A stretch of DNA of 64,000 nucleotides from Liriodendron chinense (taxonomy: Eukaryota; Streptophyta; Magnoliopsida; Magnoliales; Magnoliaceae): positions 1,116,001 through 1,180,000 of the forward strand of contig ML058494.1 in NCBI GenBank assembly GCA_003013855.2. Direction: 5' to 3'. The first letter of the stretch is position 1. Each line of letters starts with the position of its first letter. This document shows, piece by piece, positions 23,812 to 34,791 of this stretch. A program made the position numbers and the translations under genes. The notes beneath the pieces were generated by a model, which had not been told where the DNA came from, did no database searches, and was given only the letters and a program-made list of their open reading frames with translations.

Positions 23812-24660
23812 TGGGCGCACCTGGGAGTCTGTGGGCACATGTGGAGTTGGAGGTGGGCACATGTGTCCTAAAGTGGGCGCATGTGGCCTACCCCAAATGC
23901 ATGTGGGAGAGAAGTGAGGAGAGAGAGTGAATGGAAGGGAGATGGGCGCATGTCCCTGCCCCTTGGGCGCATGTGGCAAGAGGGAGTGAGGAGAGAGAGT
24001 GAATTGGAGAAAGATGGGCGCATGTCCCTCTCCACTTAGGGATTTTCAAACTTTCTCTTCAAAGTAAGAGAGAGAAGGAAGGAGGAGCTGGGCGCATGTC
24101 CATTAAGGACTTGGGTAGTGAGCACATGTGGCTTTGCCACTTAGGAATTTTATCCCTCTCTCCTTCTGCATTTTGCTCCGGTGGGAGAAATCCCTTTTCG
24201 GTGAGGCATCCGGCGAAGGGATGGGCTTATGTCCCTTTCCAGTGAGGATTCCGGTAAGGAATTTTTACCTCTGCAAGAAGAGTGCTCTAGGAGTGATGAT
24301 CTCATCCCTCTCTCAGCGAATGGAGGGGTATTTATAGCATGTTAATCGGGTCCCAAGTCCACCAAAAATTAAATTTGACCGAGCGCATGTGATTGTGAAG
24401 AGTAGTCATGCGCATGTGCTGGGTGTGTAGGCACATGTGGCTTGTGAAATGCGCATGTGCCACCTGGTTTGGGCGCATGTGCCCCTGGTGTGGGGGCATG
24501 TGCTAATACTTAGCATATTTTTTATTATTTTTTATTATTTATTTTAATTTTTTCAAATTTCAAAAGAGGGAGAGAATGCCCCTCATGCGCATGTGGTGAA
24601 AGGGAAAATGCATGTCTCCTAATGGCATCCGCATGTGGAGCGAGAGTAGCGTACGCACAT
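23812..24660. repeat. GCGCATGTG motif array in F LTR
   Basis: About 17 to 19 copies of GGGCGCATGTGG or close variants (GCACATGTG, GCGCATGTCC) at irregular spacing over 850 bp, lying on both sides of the TATA box at 24329-24337. Confidence 0.8.
24329..24337 (-). promoter_or_regulatory. TATA box of F LTR
   Basis: The minus strand reads GCTATAAATACCCC, about 980 bp from the LTR start. If used, it leaves a very long transcribed LTR part (over 3 kb) that includes the 169-bp array. Confidence 0.55.
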
Positions 24661-25313
24661 TCCACTACTTAGAATATTTCAGGTTTTAGGCTCCGACGGG
24701 CGACCTCCAGAGGGGGGCTACCTTTTAAGAGACCGAAGTAACTGTCGCCAAGCCACTTTTAGGCCATAATCGACCTCCTAAATGAATGAGGTGGGGTAAC
24801 GATGGTCATCTGCTGTTAATTTTGGTAGTTCCTTACCAATTTGGACGCTCCCGATCAGCTATTTGTATAGGAATATTGTTCCGAGAAGCGCGCACGTAGA
24901 AATATACACCGCAAGGACTTCAAACTTGCTAGTTAAGGTTTTTCAAGCATTCCAAATCATTTGGCGGCCATCTGCATGTCTGATTCCACTTTAAAATGGT
25001 ACCTATAGGCTTTCGGGCCCTTTCGGTCAGCTCCAAACAGGGGTAGAACGCGTTTTGGTGCGCGCAGGTAAGGATATGCATCGCGCGACTTCGAAACTTA
25101 CAAGTTAAGGGTTGTAGGGCATTTCAGATCATTTGGCAGTGATCTACATGTCCGATTCCACTCTGAAATAACATTTATAGGATTTAGTCACGATCGCGCA
25201 TGTTAGGGTTGCACAGGCATTTTTCGAGTATTTCGGATCTCGAATCGCTCCGAATCGTCCTAGATGGATCGCTGAATACTATTTTATAATGGGTACGAAT
25301 TTGAGCCCCAACA

Positions 25314-26570
25314 GCACCCCAGAATCTTCTCTTATTAGAGCGGCGCTAACGGTCGTAGAAGACACAGCCAAATAAAGGAAAAGTTCCTCGTGTGGAGAAG
25401 GTTTAGATAGGATGGTTGGCGAGCCCATCTATTGCTTTAGCTACTGAAAAGCCTCTTCACATTATTGGGTCCATGCCCAATTGGACTTCAGGGTAGCACG
25501 AAGTAGCTTAAAAAAAGGCAGGCACTTGTCAGATGCCCGCAAGATGAAGCGATTCAAGGACACAATGCGTCCAGCCAAGCGTTGAACCTCTTTGACTGTA
25601 GAGGGTGACTTCATCTCTATCAAGGCCTTAATCTTCTCAGGGTTAGCCTCAATGCCTCGTTACCCGACCATAAATCTAAGGAACTTCCTCGCAGAGACCC
25701 CAAATGCGTATTTTTCTGGGTTTAACTTCATCCGATATGTACGCATTAGGTCGAAAGCTTCTCAAAGGTCGATGAGATGATTGTCTGCTATAACACTCTT
25801 TATGAGCATATCGTCGATGTATACCTTCATAGTCTTGCCAATTTGCGCAGCAAACATCTTGTTGACTAGTCGTTGGTAAGTTGTTCTAGCATTCTTGAGA
25901 TCGAATGTCATTACCTTGTAACAATATAGACCACTGTCTATAATAAAGGCTGTCTTCTCACGATCAGGTGGATGCATCATGATCTGGTTATAACCAGAGT
26001 AGGCGTCGATGAGACTGAGTAAAGCGTTTCCAGCCGTTGAATCAACTAAATGGTCAATTCAGAGGGTTGGAAAACTACCTTTTGGACATGCTTTATTCAG
26101 ATCGGTAAAATCTATACACATCCTCCATTTATCATTCGCTTTACGAACGAGGACTACATTTGCGACCCAGTCAGGATATTGACCACTTCAATGAAATCCA
26201 CGACCAGCAATTTGTTGACTTCTGTTTTTATGACCATTTATCTTTCGACTGTGAACTCACGCTAACGCTAATGGATGGGCTTAAATTTTGAATTAACCTT
26301 CAGTTGATGAACAACAACTTCCGGGTTGATACCTGGCATATCTTTATGCGACCAGGCGAAGACGTCCTGATATTTGACAAAAAAATTGGCCAAACAAGCT
26401 CGAAAGATATGATCCAAAGACGATCCAACATGGACTTTTTTAGTCGGATCTGTCTTGGATAAATGGACTTTGATAGTTTCTTCTCCTGGAGCTCCTACTT
26501 GATGTATATCTTCCCTTGGGTCCAATGTTGTCGTGATTGAAGGGTTTGCTGAATATCTTGCAACTATCAT
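25314..26570 (-). pseudogene. Element G reverse transcriptase to RNase H start
   Basis: Frame 26570-26268 gives the linker (FVKYQDVFAWSHKDMPGINP). Frame 25980-25762 gives the RT core: PPDREKTAFIIDSGLYCYKV, then VYIDDMLIKS with the YxDD box. The thumb and start of RNase H follow to 25314 in several frames with stops (for example AGRIVSLNRFI, NWAWT, PSPHEELFLYLAVS). F inserts after REDSGV. Non-functional. Confidence 0.82.
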
Positions 26571-26581
26571 AATAAAGTGAC

Positions 26582-27016
26582 TTAAGCGTTCTTTCGATCT
26601 TGAACTGTTATCTCATAGCATGCTCGAGCTTTTTTCTGATTCCCTCTGACTACTCCAACACCATTCGAAGTGGGGACTTTTACGCACAAGTAGAGGGGAT
26701 GTAATGCTGCCCCTAGTTTTGCGAGCGATGGTCGTCCTAAGATGGCGTTATATGAGGACTTTCGGTTTACCATGAGAAAATTGATAAATATGGTAATCTT
26801 GGTAGGGGCCTCGCCGAAGGTGATGGGGAGGTCGATACTTCCTTCTAGTATAACCACCTCACCTCCAAAGTCGATGAGAGGCGTGGAGATTGGCTTAAGC
26901 AGGTTTTTGGCGAGCGTCATCTTGTCGTAGGCTTCCAAATAGAGCACATCCACAGAGCTACCTGTATCTAACATGATACGATGGGTTAGATAGTTAGCTA
27001 CCTTTAATTCTACCAC
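26582..27016 (-). pseudogene. Element G aspartic protease
   Basis: An open frame of 144 codons covering the Tat protease: YLTHRIMLDTGSSVDVLY with the catalytic D-T-G-S-S, then NAILGRPSLAKLGAALHP and the C-terminal GVVRGNQKKARACYE. The domain itself is intact, but it is cut off from gag and RT by stops, so I class it as part of a dead polyprotein. Confidence 0.82.
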
Positions 27017-27833
27017 GATGGAATCTTCATGGGGGAAGTGAATCCCTTTGGCATCTTTCTCGGAGAAGGAGATCAGCTAATTATTTGATGTTGATGGGCT
27101 GGATGATTTCTCCGTCCAGTAAACATGATGAGGTTTTTTATATGCTTTGTTGGAGAAAGCTTTCCTTGCGGCCTGTGAATCACCTCCACAAGCCGGACCA
27201 CCCACAATGGTTCTGATTTCACTAGCTAGCTTTGCATCTTCTTGCAACTGACGATGTTGTGGTGACCTTTCCCTCCGCGATTTACTGTCACGACACGTTG
27301 ATGCGCTAAGCTTCTGAGGGGAATGATTTTGCTGTGCGACGTAATCACAAAGGTGGCCCCTGCGAATTAGCGTCTCTATTTAATCTTTAAGGGATATACA
27401 GTCTTGGGTGTTGTGTCCATGATCTTTGTGGAAGTAACAGAAGTTCCTCTTATCTCTCTTCTCCGGATTTGATTTAATCCTCGGGGGCCACTTGACATAA
27501 GACTTGTTCTTAATTTTACATCAATACCTTCTTTAGAGATCGATCGAGAGGGATATAATTATGATATCTCCCTGTGTATGGCTTACGGGGAGAATGATCA
27601 CGTTGATCATGATGATACTTTTTGTTGAAAGGAGATGCTTCTTCAAATTTACGTTTCTTCCCTTGGCCATCATGACGGACGAGGGCCACTTCTTCGGCAT
27701 TAATGTATTTTTGGGCCTTAACTTGAAATTCAGCTATCGTTTTCAGAGGATTTTTTTTCTAGGGAAAAACAGAATCTTTCCCTCCTTATACCTGCAATCA
27801 GAGCAGTGGGGCCTTTATCCTTAGTGTAACCTT
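27017..27833 (-). pseudogene. Element G Gag C-terminus with zinc knuckle
   Basis: Translated on the minus strand across stops, it shows a zinc knuckle at about 27410-27455 (CYFHKDHGHNTQDC) and flanking basic, Gln-rich sequence, leading into the protease. In-frame stops occur after ISLKD and elsewhere. The rest of gag lies beyond C, outside the window. Confidence 0.75.
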
Positions 27834-29408
27834 TGTTCGCTTCCCCAAGTGTAGGGCTGCGATGTAGTAATAATCTCGATAAGACCGAGGTCGATCCACA
27901 AGGACTTGTGTAGGAACCTACAAAATGCTTCCAATGGTTTCTAATTGAGAACTAACTAAACAGGATTTTGAAATTGAATGTAGATAGATATTTTAAACTA
28001 AAAGTGAATGTAAACAATGTAAAAGAGCACTAGGGGTTCAAGGATCCACTTGTAGCAATCCTTAATGCTTAATTCGCTGCAGTTTCGTAATTACATAATT
28101 AGAATCGAAATTAAATCCTATCTATTCGGATGATAGAGCAGTTATAACACACAATCTGTCATATGTGTGATTCATGTGCATGATTCCCTCAATTCAAGTT
28201 AGGACTTGAGCACACTCAATTGCATATGTCAATCCTAGTTCCAATAGGTTAAGATCACAATCATAATCATCATTAAACTTTGTCAGAAAGCATAACTAGA
28301 TCATGATTTGAACTTCATTCAAATCACTTATAAAATCACACATAACTCATAAATTTAGAAAAGTAGAACTTTTGTTAAAAATTCCCACATAAGAATACAA
28401 GGTCTAGAGCGTATTGAATCCAATTCCTTGGAGCTTATAGGTCTAGAACCATTCAAAATAATTAAGAACTTAAGCAACTCTTCCAAACATCCATGAGCCA
28501 TCATAAGATTAAGAAAGAATACTTAGAACTTTATTCAAACTTCAAACCATTATTCTTCACTAATAATCCATCTTGAAACCAAAACAAACGAATTAAAACA
28601 TCTTAGATTCACTACAAGCTTCACCTCTTAGCCCTAACTAAGAGGTTTAGCCGTTCATGATCCAAGGAAACATGAAAGCGACAAAAAAAATATAAAAAGT
28701 AGAAGAACAAACTAGGAGGAGTTGTAGAACTTCAGATCCCTTCAGATCCGACTTCCGGCACCTCCCACCTTGTAATTCTCTTCTAGGATGCCTTAGGAAC
28801 GAGCTAGAGGAGTCCTTTTATAGGCGTAAGGCCCTAGATGCGAAGAAACTTCGAGAAAATCTGCAAAAACTTCGCTTTGCGCGGCAAATTTTGGAACTTA
28901 TAGAAGAAGCAATATTACGCAGACGACCGGTCGGATGACCGGTCTGAGCTCGTGGGCGACCGGTCGCACGACCGGTTACAAAATGCTAAAAATAGTCCAG
29001 AGAGTGTTTTGGAAATTCGAACCCAAATTTTAATTCAATGACCGGTTTGAGTAGTGGACGACCGGTCGTGATTGGTCCAGCAACGTTTGACAGCAGGATC
29101 CTCCTGTTGAGTGTTCAGACCGGTCGGACGACCGGTCCTGGGCTATGGCCGACCGGTCTGACGACCGGTCTTCAATGCAATTTTCTGCACCTCTTTCTTC
29201 TCTCCTTTGCTTTCTTTCTTCTACCTTTTGGCACTTGGTCTTTTGATCTTCAATGCTTATAAACAGCATCTCTAAGCCTTCAATTGATGGATTCTCTCTC
29301 TCATTCCTACAACCACAAAACCACAAATTAGAATAGTTTTTAATCATGTATTTTAAGCATAGTTAATGATAAAATGGGGTTAGAATATACACATTTAAGA
29401 GCTTAACA
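27834..29408 (-). repeat. 3' LTR of element C
   Basis: Minus-strand ends are TGTTAAGCTCTTAAATG and GGGGAAGCGAACA. The TATAAAA box is at 28816-28822. The dyad array at 28921-29171 uses the arrangement GACCGGTC-N4-6-GACCGGTC (GGTCGGATGACCGGTC, GGTCGCACGACCGG), a variant shared with element D. Confidence 0.87.
28921..29171. repeat. GACCGGTC dyad array in element C LTR
   Basis: About eight sites. The half-dyads are separated by short GGA or GCA-type spacers, so each pair is itself a near-palindrome of about 20 bp. It begins about 100 bp from the TATA box. Confidence 0.82.
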
Positions 29409-31246
29409 CACCCCCCAACCAGCATTTTGTTAGTCCCAAGCAAAACATGCGTGAAACAAATTTCGTTCTTCAAAACTCAACTGTCCTTCAGAAACTCAGC
29501 TTCTATATACTCCATGACGTGCAAGTGCAATAATCGAAAATACTTATTGATAGAGGTTGAAACCTTAAGTCTATTAGAACATGAGAAGTGCTCATATGTA
29601 ATTCCCACTGATTGATTAATAAATAGAACGATTAGAACAAGTTAACGTAGTGTGCTCAGTGAATGCTCATCTCATGGATTTCTGGGATTATCTTCTTCAT
29701 AAATTAGCTAAAGCATGGATTTAAGGTGTACAGATCAACAACAAGCCTATGACAGGAATTTGCCTTACCGTCCTTCCGACGGCTTTCACATTACTTCCCA
29801 TTTCCGGCTTTGGTTATGGGTAGACCATCCCCCGGTGGGTAATAGGTAGCCCTTTTCGGAATTTTCCACTATATTTTCAATCATTCCCATATTTTCATCA
29901 TTCCTTTCCTTTTTACACAGATTAGATAGGATTTTTAGAAATTCATATCTTTCATTATTTTCCCATGGACAATGTTTAGGTCGAATTTTGTAACAGGATC
30001 CTCCAAACGTTCACCTTCCTTCGAGTAAGCTTCCCTCCAAACCTGAAAGAATAAAGGAGAAAACTAAGGGTGGTCGGTGTCCAGCCATAGGCCCTCCGAA
30101 GCTTAAGTTAGATAAGATGTGGTAATAGAGTAAAAGGTAGGAAATGAACTTAGAGGTTGTGTGTACCTTTTTCATCCGTGGAGTCATCTATTTATATAGG
30201 TCTAGGTGATCCCATCTATTATGCAAGACGTTAAGATCACTTCCGATTTAAGGGGATAAGATGATTATCTTGTTAATCCTTAAATAAAGGGATGACGTAA
30301 CAACCTTAGACGTCTAACTGATTACGTCTCTCGGTGGAGATGCTCGGAGTTATGAATGAGGACGGACCAATATTGATCTGTAAAGACTGGTATTAGAAGG
30401 TAGTGATTATTCGCCTCGAAGATAACCTCATTTAACAACCTTAAAGTGGGCTAATCGCACGTGGATGTATGATCCCTTTCGACGACCACGAGCCAAGCTG
30501 CTCGCATGCGAACCCTTTATTTTATAACTAAGGAGTAAAAACAGGCGAATTATAAGATGTCCTCATCCGATGACCAGCGACCAAGCTAGCTCGTAGATTC
30601 GGGAGTGTATATCGTACTTTTTCGATCTGCGAGCTTCGACCGTAAGGGCTCGCGGGTTGAACATTGAAAGCAAAAAGGCGCTCGTGAGTCTTGAGTCTTT
30701 GATACTTTGACCACCAATTTTCTGCTATAACAGACAAGGATGGACAAAGTACTCGATTCGTTTCAAAACATAAGAATTGTGTAAAGTGAACTAGGTGTAA
30801 AAGTGTTTCAATTTTTCTATCAATCTAATCAATAGGGGAACCATCATGTTATAAGTCCTTTAAGAGTTTCAAAATCATCTCACCACATCTTCCTTCCTTT
30901 CATACCTACGACATCCCAAGTGCATATAAACGCGATTTTCCAAAGGAGTTTTGAATTTTCAGAAAAATCGAAAATTTTCTACATAATTGCTCAAAATGTC
31001 ACAAAACACTAGATTTATCCTAGTAATCCCACATCCCCCAATCAAATCTTGCATTGTCCTGCATGTAAAAGATATGCAATAAGCAAAACATGAGAGCAAT
31101 TATAAAATAAAGGGAGTGAGGAATGAGAGTACCTGAGAGAACAAAAATTGGAATTCTACCTTCTTCAAACAAACCTATGAAAAAGCAAATCAAAAAGCAA
31201 CAAAATCCTAATCCTAACTACTCTATACTTCCATCAGACTAGGAGA
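29409..31246 (-). other. Element C 3' untranslated region
   Basis: Polypurine tract at the LTR (CACCCCCCAACC on plus), then about 1.1 kb with no gene once the solo LTR at 29973-30732 is removed. It contains the conserved block and its hairpin at 29768-29782. Confidence 0.72.
29973..30732 (-). mobile_element. Solo LTR, 760 bp, probably Tat-type
   Basis: The ends are TGTTTAGGTCG and CTGCTATAACA on plus, with perfect GACAA duplications at 29968-29972 and 30733-30737. A minus-strand TATA box (CTATATAAATAG) at about 30188-30200 sets the orientation. It has no dyad array. Assignment to a Tat-like family is a guess from its size and its end sequence. Confidence 0.82.
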
Positions 31247-32266
31247 TCAAATATCCTGATACACAAGATCAGTCAGAGGTATGGACATACCTTCTGAAGG
31301 AAAATTTTCAAAGAATGGCTTTAATCGCTGACCATTCGCTTTAAAGATATTACCGTTCCTTGGATTCAACAACTTGACAATCCCATATGGATAAACAATT
31401 TTCACAATGAAAAGACCGGTCCATCGAGACTTCAATTTCCCCAAAAATAAATGTAGCCGAGAATTATACATAAGAACCTTTTGATTAATCATAAAGGTCT
31501 TACAAAGGATGTTCTTATCATGGAACACCTTCGTCTTTTCCTTGTAAATTCTCGCATTTTCATATGCCTCGTTTCGGAGTTCCGCAAGTTCATTCAATTG
31601 AAGTTTACGCAATGAGCTTGCTTTGTCAGAATCAAAATTCATCTTCTTTATTGCCCAATATGCTTTATGTTCCAACTCCACGGGCAAGTGACAAGCTTTC
31701 CCATAGACAAGTCTATAGGGAGACATTCCAATGGGGGTCTTGAAAGCGGTACAGTAAGCCCAGAGTGCATTAGTAAGTCGAAGCGACCAATCTTTGCGAT
31801 CGGGGTTCACTGTTTTCTCTAAAATATGTTTAATTTTCCTATTGTATATCTCAGCTTGTCCACTTGTTTGTGGGTGATAAGGAGTGGTCACCTTGTGATT
31901 TACGCCATATTTCTTCATTAAAGCTTCAAACAGGCGGTTACAAAAATGAGATCCTCCGTCGCTTATAATGACTCGAGGTGTTCCAAATCGGGAAAGGATA
32001 TTTTCTTTTAAGAAACGAATGACTGTTTTATGGTCATTGTTCCGGCATGGAATTGCCTCGACCCATTTTGAAACATAATCTACGGCAAGCAAAATATATA
32101 AATTTTCAAAAGAAGATGAGAATGGACCCATGAAATCGATGCCCAAACAATTAAAAATTTTGATTGGTAAGATAGGATTGAGTGGCATCATATTTCTACG
32201 AGATATTCCTCCTAATTTTTTACAAGGCTCACACATTTTACAAAACTCCTGAGTATCTTTGAACAT
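31247..32266 (-). CDS. Element C integrase, open frame
   Basis: The only long intact pol frame in the window, 339 codons. It starts within the zinc-binding domain (CKMCEPCKKLGG), then shows the catalytic triad: Asp in GIDFMGPFSSSF, Asp in VIISDGGSHFCN and Glu in TSGQAEIYNRKI, so all three are kept. The C-terminal part has the GPY/F-like stretch RWTGLFIVKIVYPYG and ends YQDI. The true protein would continue upstream from RNase H, and here a stop and frameshift at 32267-32273 break it. The ATG at 32266 is therefore not the native start. It would insert cDNA into chromosomes. Confidence 0.85.
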   Translation of the reverse strand: MFKDTQEFCKMCEPCKKLGGISRRNMMPLNPILPIKIFNCLGIDFMGPFSSSFENLYILLAVDYVSKWVEAIPCRNNDHKTVIRFLKENILSRFGTPRVIISDGGSHFCNRLFEALMKKYGVNHKVTTPYHPQTSGQAEIYNRKIKHILEKTVNPDRKDWSLRLTNALWAYCTAFKTPIGMSPYRLVYGKACHLPVELEHKAYWAIKKMNFDSDKASSLRKLQLNELAELRNEAYENARIYKEKTKVFHDKNILCKTFMINQKVLMYNSRLHLFLGKLKSRWTGLFIVKIVYPYGIVKLLNPRNGNIFKANGQRLKPFFENFPSEGMSIPLTDLVYQDI

Positions 32267-32602
32267 GGTGGGCTAATAAAATCCACATTGTAGAATTTTG
32301 ACTGTGGTCTTCTTAGCCGAAAAGTGGCCACCACACTCCTGAGAATGACAAAAGGAGATGATATTGTGTTTCTCATCATCCGGCACACATCTCCTTATAA
32401 TTTGATCGGGACAATACTTGAATAAGTACGGGTCATCCGACAAGAATTTTCTGACCTCGTCGAAAAAATTATCCTTATCTTGCTTGTTCGAGTGTGTTGG
32501 AATTGTACCTGTAGCAAGATAGTTAGCAATGTCCGCATACCATGGCAATTGGGAGACTTTAAAAAGTTGTTCATCAGGGAACATGTCATTGATCGTGGTC
32601 GT
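32267..32602 (-). pseudogene. Element C RNase H end and integrase zinc finger
   Basis: The minus strand encodes INDMFPDEQLFKVSQLPWYA, the RNase H to integrase spacer, then CVPDDEKHNIISFCHSQECG with the HH part of the integrase HHCC domain. A stop near 32273 separates it from the C-C pair in the next frame. Element D cuts it at 32602 (GTCGT at 32598-32602 is the candidate target duplication). Confidence 0.8.
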
Positions 32603-33173
32603 TGTTCGCTTCCCCAAGTGTAGGGTTGCGATGTAGTAATAATCTCGGTAAGACTGAGGTCGATCCACAGGGACTTGTGTAGGAATCACAAAACACTTCC
32701 AATGGTTTCTAATTGAGAATTAACTAAACAGGATTTTGAAATTGAATGTAGATAGATATTTTAAACTAAAAGTGAATGTAAAGAATGTAAAAGAGCACTA
32801 GGGGTTCAAGGATCCACTTGTAGCAATCCTTGATGCTTAATTCGCTGTCATTTCTCAACTTACTCAACTAGAATCGAAATCAAATCCTATCTAGTCGGAT
32901 GATAGAGTAGTTAAAACAAACAATCTGCCATATGTGTAATTCATATACATGATTCCCTAGTGCGGAGCTGAGCATCTTCTATTCGCTGGGATAAAGCTTT
33001 TCCTCTGTAGGGGCCTTGTGCAATGATAGAAGAAGTACTTATCTGCTCTTAGATACCGGTCGATCGGTTCGCATCTATGGTCAATCAATAGGTCCACGAA
33101 TCTATTCTTCTATACGAGAAATCGCCATCTCGTAGCACCACCACGACACCGATTCTCGTTCTTATTCCCCCCA

Positions 33174-33204
<31 letters not shown>

Positions 33205-34467
33205 ATGCCGTGACTTCGACTTATAGTATGATGAATGAGTGGAAAGATCTTGATAGACTTGAGCACACTCAATTGCATAGGTCAATCCTAGTTCCAATAG
33301 ATTAAGATCACAATCATAATCATCATTAAACTCTGTCACAAAGCATAACTAGATCATGATTTGAACTTCATTCAAATCACTTACAAAAGCACACATATTT
33401 CAGAAATTCAGAAAAGTAGAACTCTTGGCATGAAGTTCCCACATGAGAATCAGAGGTCCAGAGCGTATTGAATCCGATTCCTCGAAGCGTATAGGTCTAG
33501 AACCATTCAAAATAATTAAGAACTCAAGCAATTCTTCTAAACATCCATGAGCTATATAAGATTAAGAAAAACTACTTAGAACTTTATTCAAACTTCAAAC
33601 CATTGTTCTTCACTAATAATCCAACTTGAAACCAAAACAAACGAATTGAAACATCTTAGATTCACTACAAGCTTCACCTCTTAGCCCTAGCTAAGAGGTT
33701 TAGCCGTTCATGATCCAAGGAAACATGAAAACAACTAAAAAAAACATAAAAAAAACTAGAAGAACAAACTAGGAGGAGTTGTAGAACTCTGGATCTGACT
33801 TTCGCCGCCTCCCACCATGGTATTTGTCTTCTAGGATGCCTTAGGAACGAGCTAGAGGAGTCCTTTTATAGGTTTGGGGCCCTAGGTGCGAAGAAACTTC
33901 GAGAAATCCTGCAAAAATTGCGCTTTGCGCAATAAATTTCGGAGCTCATAGAAGAAGCTCTATTACGCAGCCGACCAATTGGACGACCGGTCTGAACCCA
34001 TGGACGACCGGTCGCAAAAGGCCAAAAACAATCCAGAGAGTTTTCTGAAAATTCGAACCCATCTTTTAATTCATCGACCGGTTAGACGACCAGTCTGAGC
34101 CGTGGATGACCAGTCGGGCGACTGGTCATGATTGGTCCAGTAAGGTTTGGCAGCAGAGCCCTCCTGTTGAGTGTTCGGACCGGTCGGACGACTGGTCCTG
34201 GGCTATGGATGACCAGTCAGACGACCGGTCTTCAATGCATTTTTCTGCCATCTTTCTTTTCTCCTTTGCTTTCTTTCTTCCACCTTTTGGCACTTAGTCT
34301 TTTGATCTTCAATGCTTGTAAACAGCGTCTCTAAGCCTCTAATTGATGAATTCTCTCTCTCATTCCTACAACCACAAAACCATGCATTAGTTGGTTCTTT
34401 AATCATGTATTTCAAGCATATTTAGTGATGAAATAGGGTTACAGTATACACATTTAAGAGCTTAACA
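32603..34467 (-). repeat. 3' LTR of element D with a foreign insertion
   Basis: Close to the LTR of element C, but interrupted at 32959-33255 by unrelated sequence with a C30 run. TATAAAA box at 33864-33870; dyad array at about 33970-34230, with many sites degraded to GACCAGTC. Confidence 0.85.
32959..33255. other. 297-bp foreign insertion with C30 homopolymer
   Basis: Element C's LTR has only about 13 bp here. The insert has no repeat ends or target duplication that I can see, a higher GC content than its surroundings and a run of 30 C at 33175-33204. It is unlike every other sequence in the window. It could be organelle-derived filler DNA or an assembly artefact. Confidence 0.65.
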
Positions 34468-34791
34468 CACCCCCCAACCGGTATTTTGCTAATCCCGAGC
34501 AAAACATGCGTGAAACAAATTTCATTCTTCAAAACTCAACTCTCCTTTGGGAACTATGCTTCTATACACTCAAAGACATGCAAGTGCAAAAATTCGAAAA
34601 TGCTTAGTGATAGAGGTTAAAACTTCAAACTTTCCAAAACATGCCAAGTACTTATATGAAATTCCCGCAGATTGGTTGATAAATAGAAGAATCCAAACAA
34701 TTTAACCTAGTGTGCTCAGTGAAGGCTCATCTCATGGGTTTCTGGGGTTACCTTCTTCATGAATTAGCTAAGGTATGGATTAGGCGGTGTA
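34468..34791 (-). other. Element D 3' untranslated region, first piece
   Basis: Begins with the polypurine tract (CACCCCCCAACC on plus) and matches the 3' region of C. It stops at 34791, where B2 is inserted in the conserved block. Confidence 0.75.

Larger units (their letters stand above)
254..25313 (-). repeat. 5' LTR of element F, broken by nested insertions
   Basis: Read on the minus strand, this LTR starts TGTTGGGGCTCAAATTCG at 25313 and ends TTCTAACA at 254. Its own sequence is the three pieces 254-600, about 17688-18414 and 21991-25313, near 4.4 kb in all. Element A and the solo LTR at 18415 account for the rest. It stops abruptly inside the RNase H region of element G, where GCACC follows at 25314-25318 as the candidate target duplication. 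It contains a 169-bp tandem array, a CTATAAATA box at 24329-24337 and a dense GCGCATGTG array around that box. The pieces are joined by logic (host continuity plus target duplications), so the overall span is an inference; each junction is visible. Confidence 0.6.
22841..25313 (-). other. F LTR, U3-side unique region
   Basis: In the minus-strand sense this is the first 2.5 kb of the F LTR. No gene is seen. It contains the TATA box and the GCGCATGTG array listed separately. 24980-25240 holds two diverged copies of an ~170-bp segment (each with a CATTTGGCNG-like core, ATCTNCATGTC and ATTCCACT). Confidence 0.6.
25314..27833 (-). mobile_element. Element G: Tat-lineage Ty3/gypsy fragment
   Basis: A decayed minus-strand element, cut at the left by F (inside RNase H) and at the right by C (inside gag). 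It contains the Gag zinc knuckle, the protease and most of RT. The Tat assignment rests on the zinc knuckle C-x2-H-x4-H-x4-C, the D-T-G-S-S protease and the RT wording (EKTAFIIDSGLYCYKVM). It is the oldest layer visible here. Confidence 0.82.
27834..32602 (-). mobile_element. Element C: Athila-type element, 3' half
   Basis: A minus-strand element with its 3' LTR at 27834-29408, a 3' region, integrase and the end of RNase H. It is cut at 32602 by element D, and the rest must lie beyond 64000. The candidate target duplication is ACCTT at 27829-27833; the partner is outside the window. It is inserted in the gag of element G. Confidence 0.82.

Noticed and set aside
22841..25313. A host gene in the longest stretch without retroelement coding sequence
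   Set aside because: No frame of useful length; the stretch is bounded by LTR F ends and filled by motif arrays and TATA box, so it is LTR.
33085..33339. ORF with a poly-Gly run
   Set aside because: The Gly run is the reverse complement of the C30 homopolymer, and the frame continues into LTR sequence.
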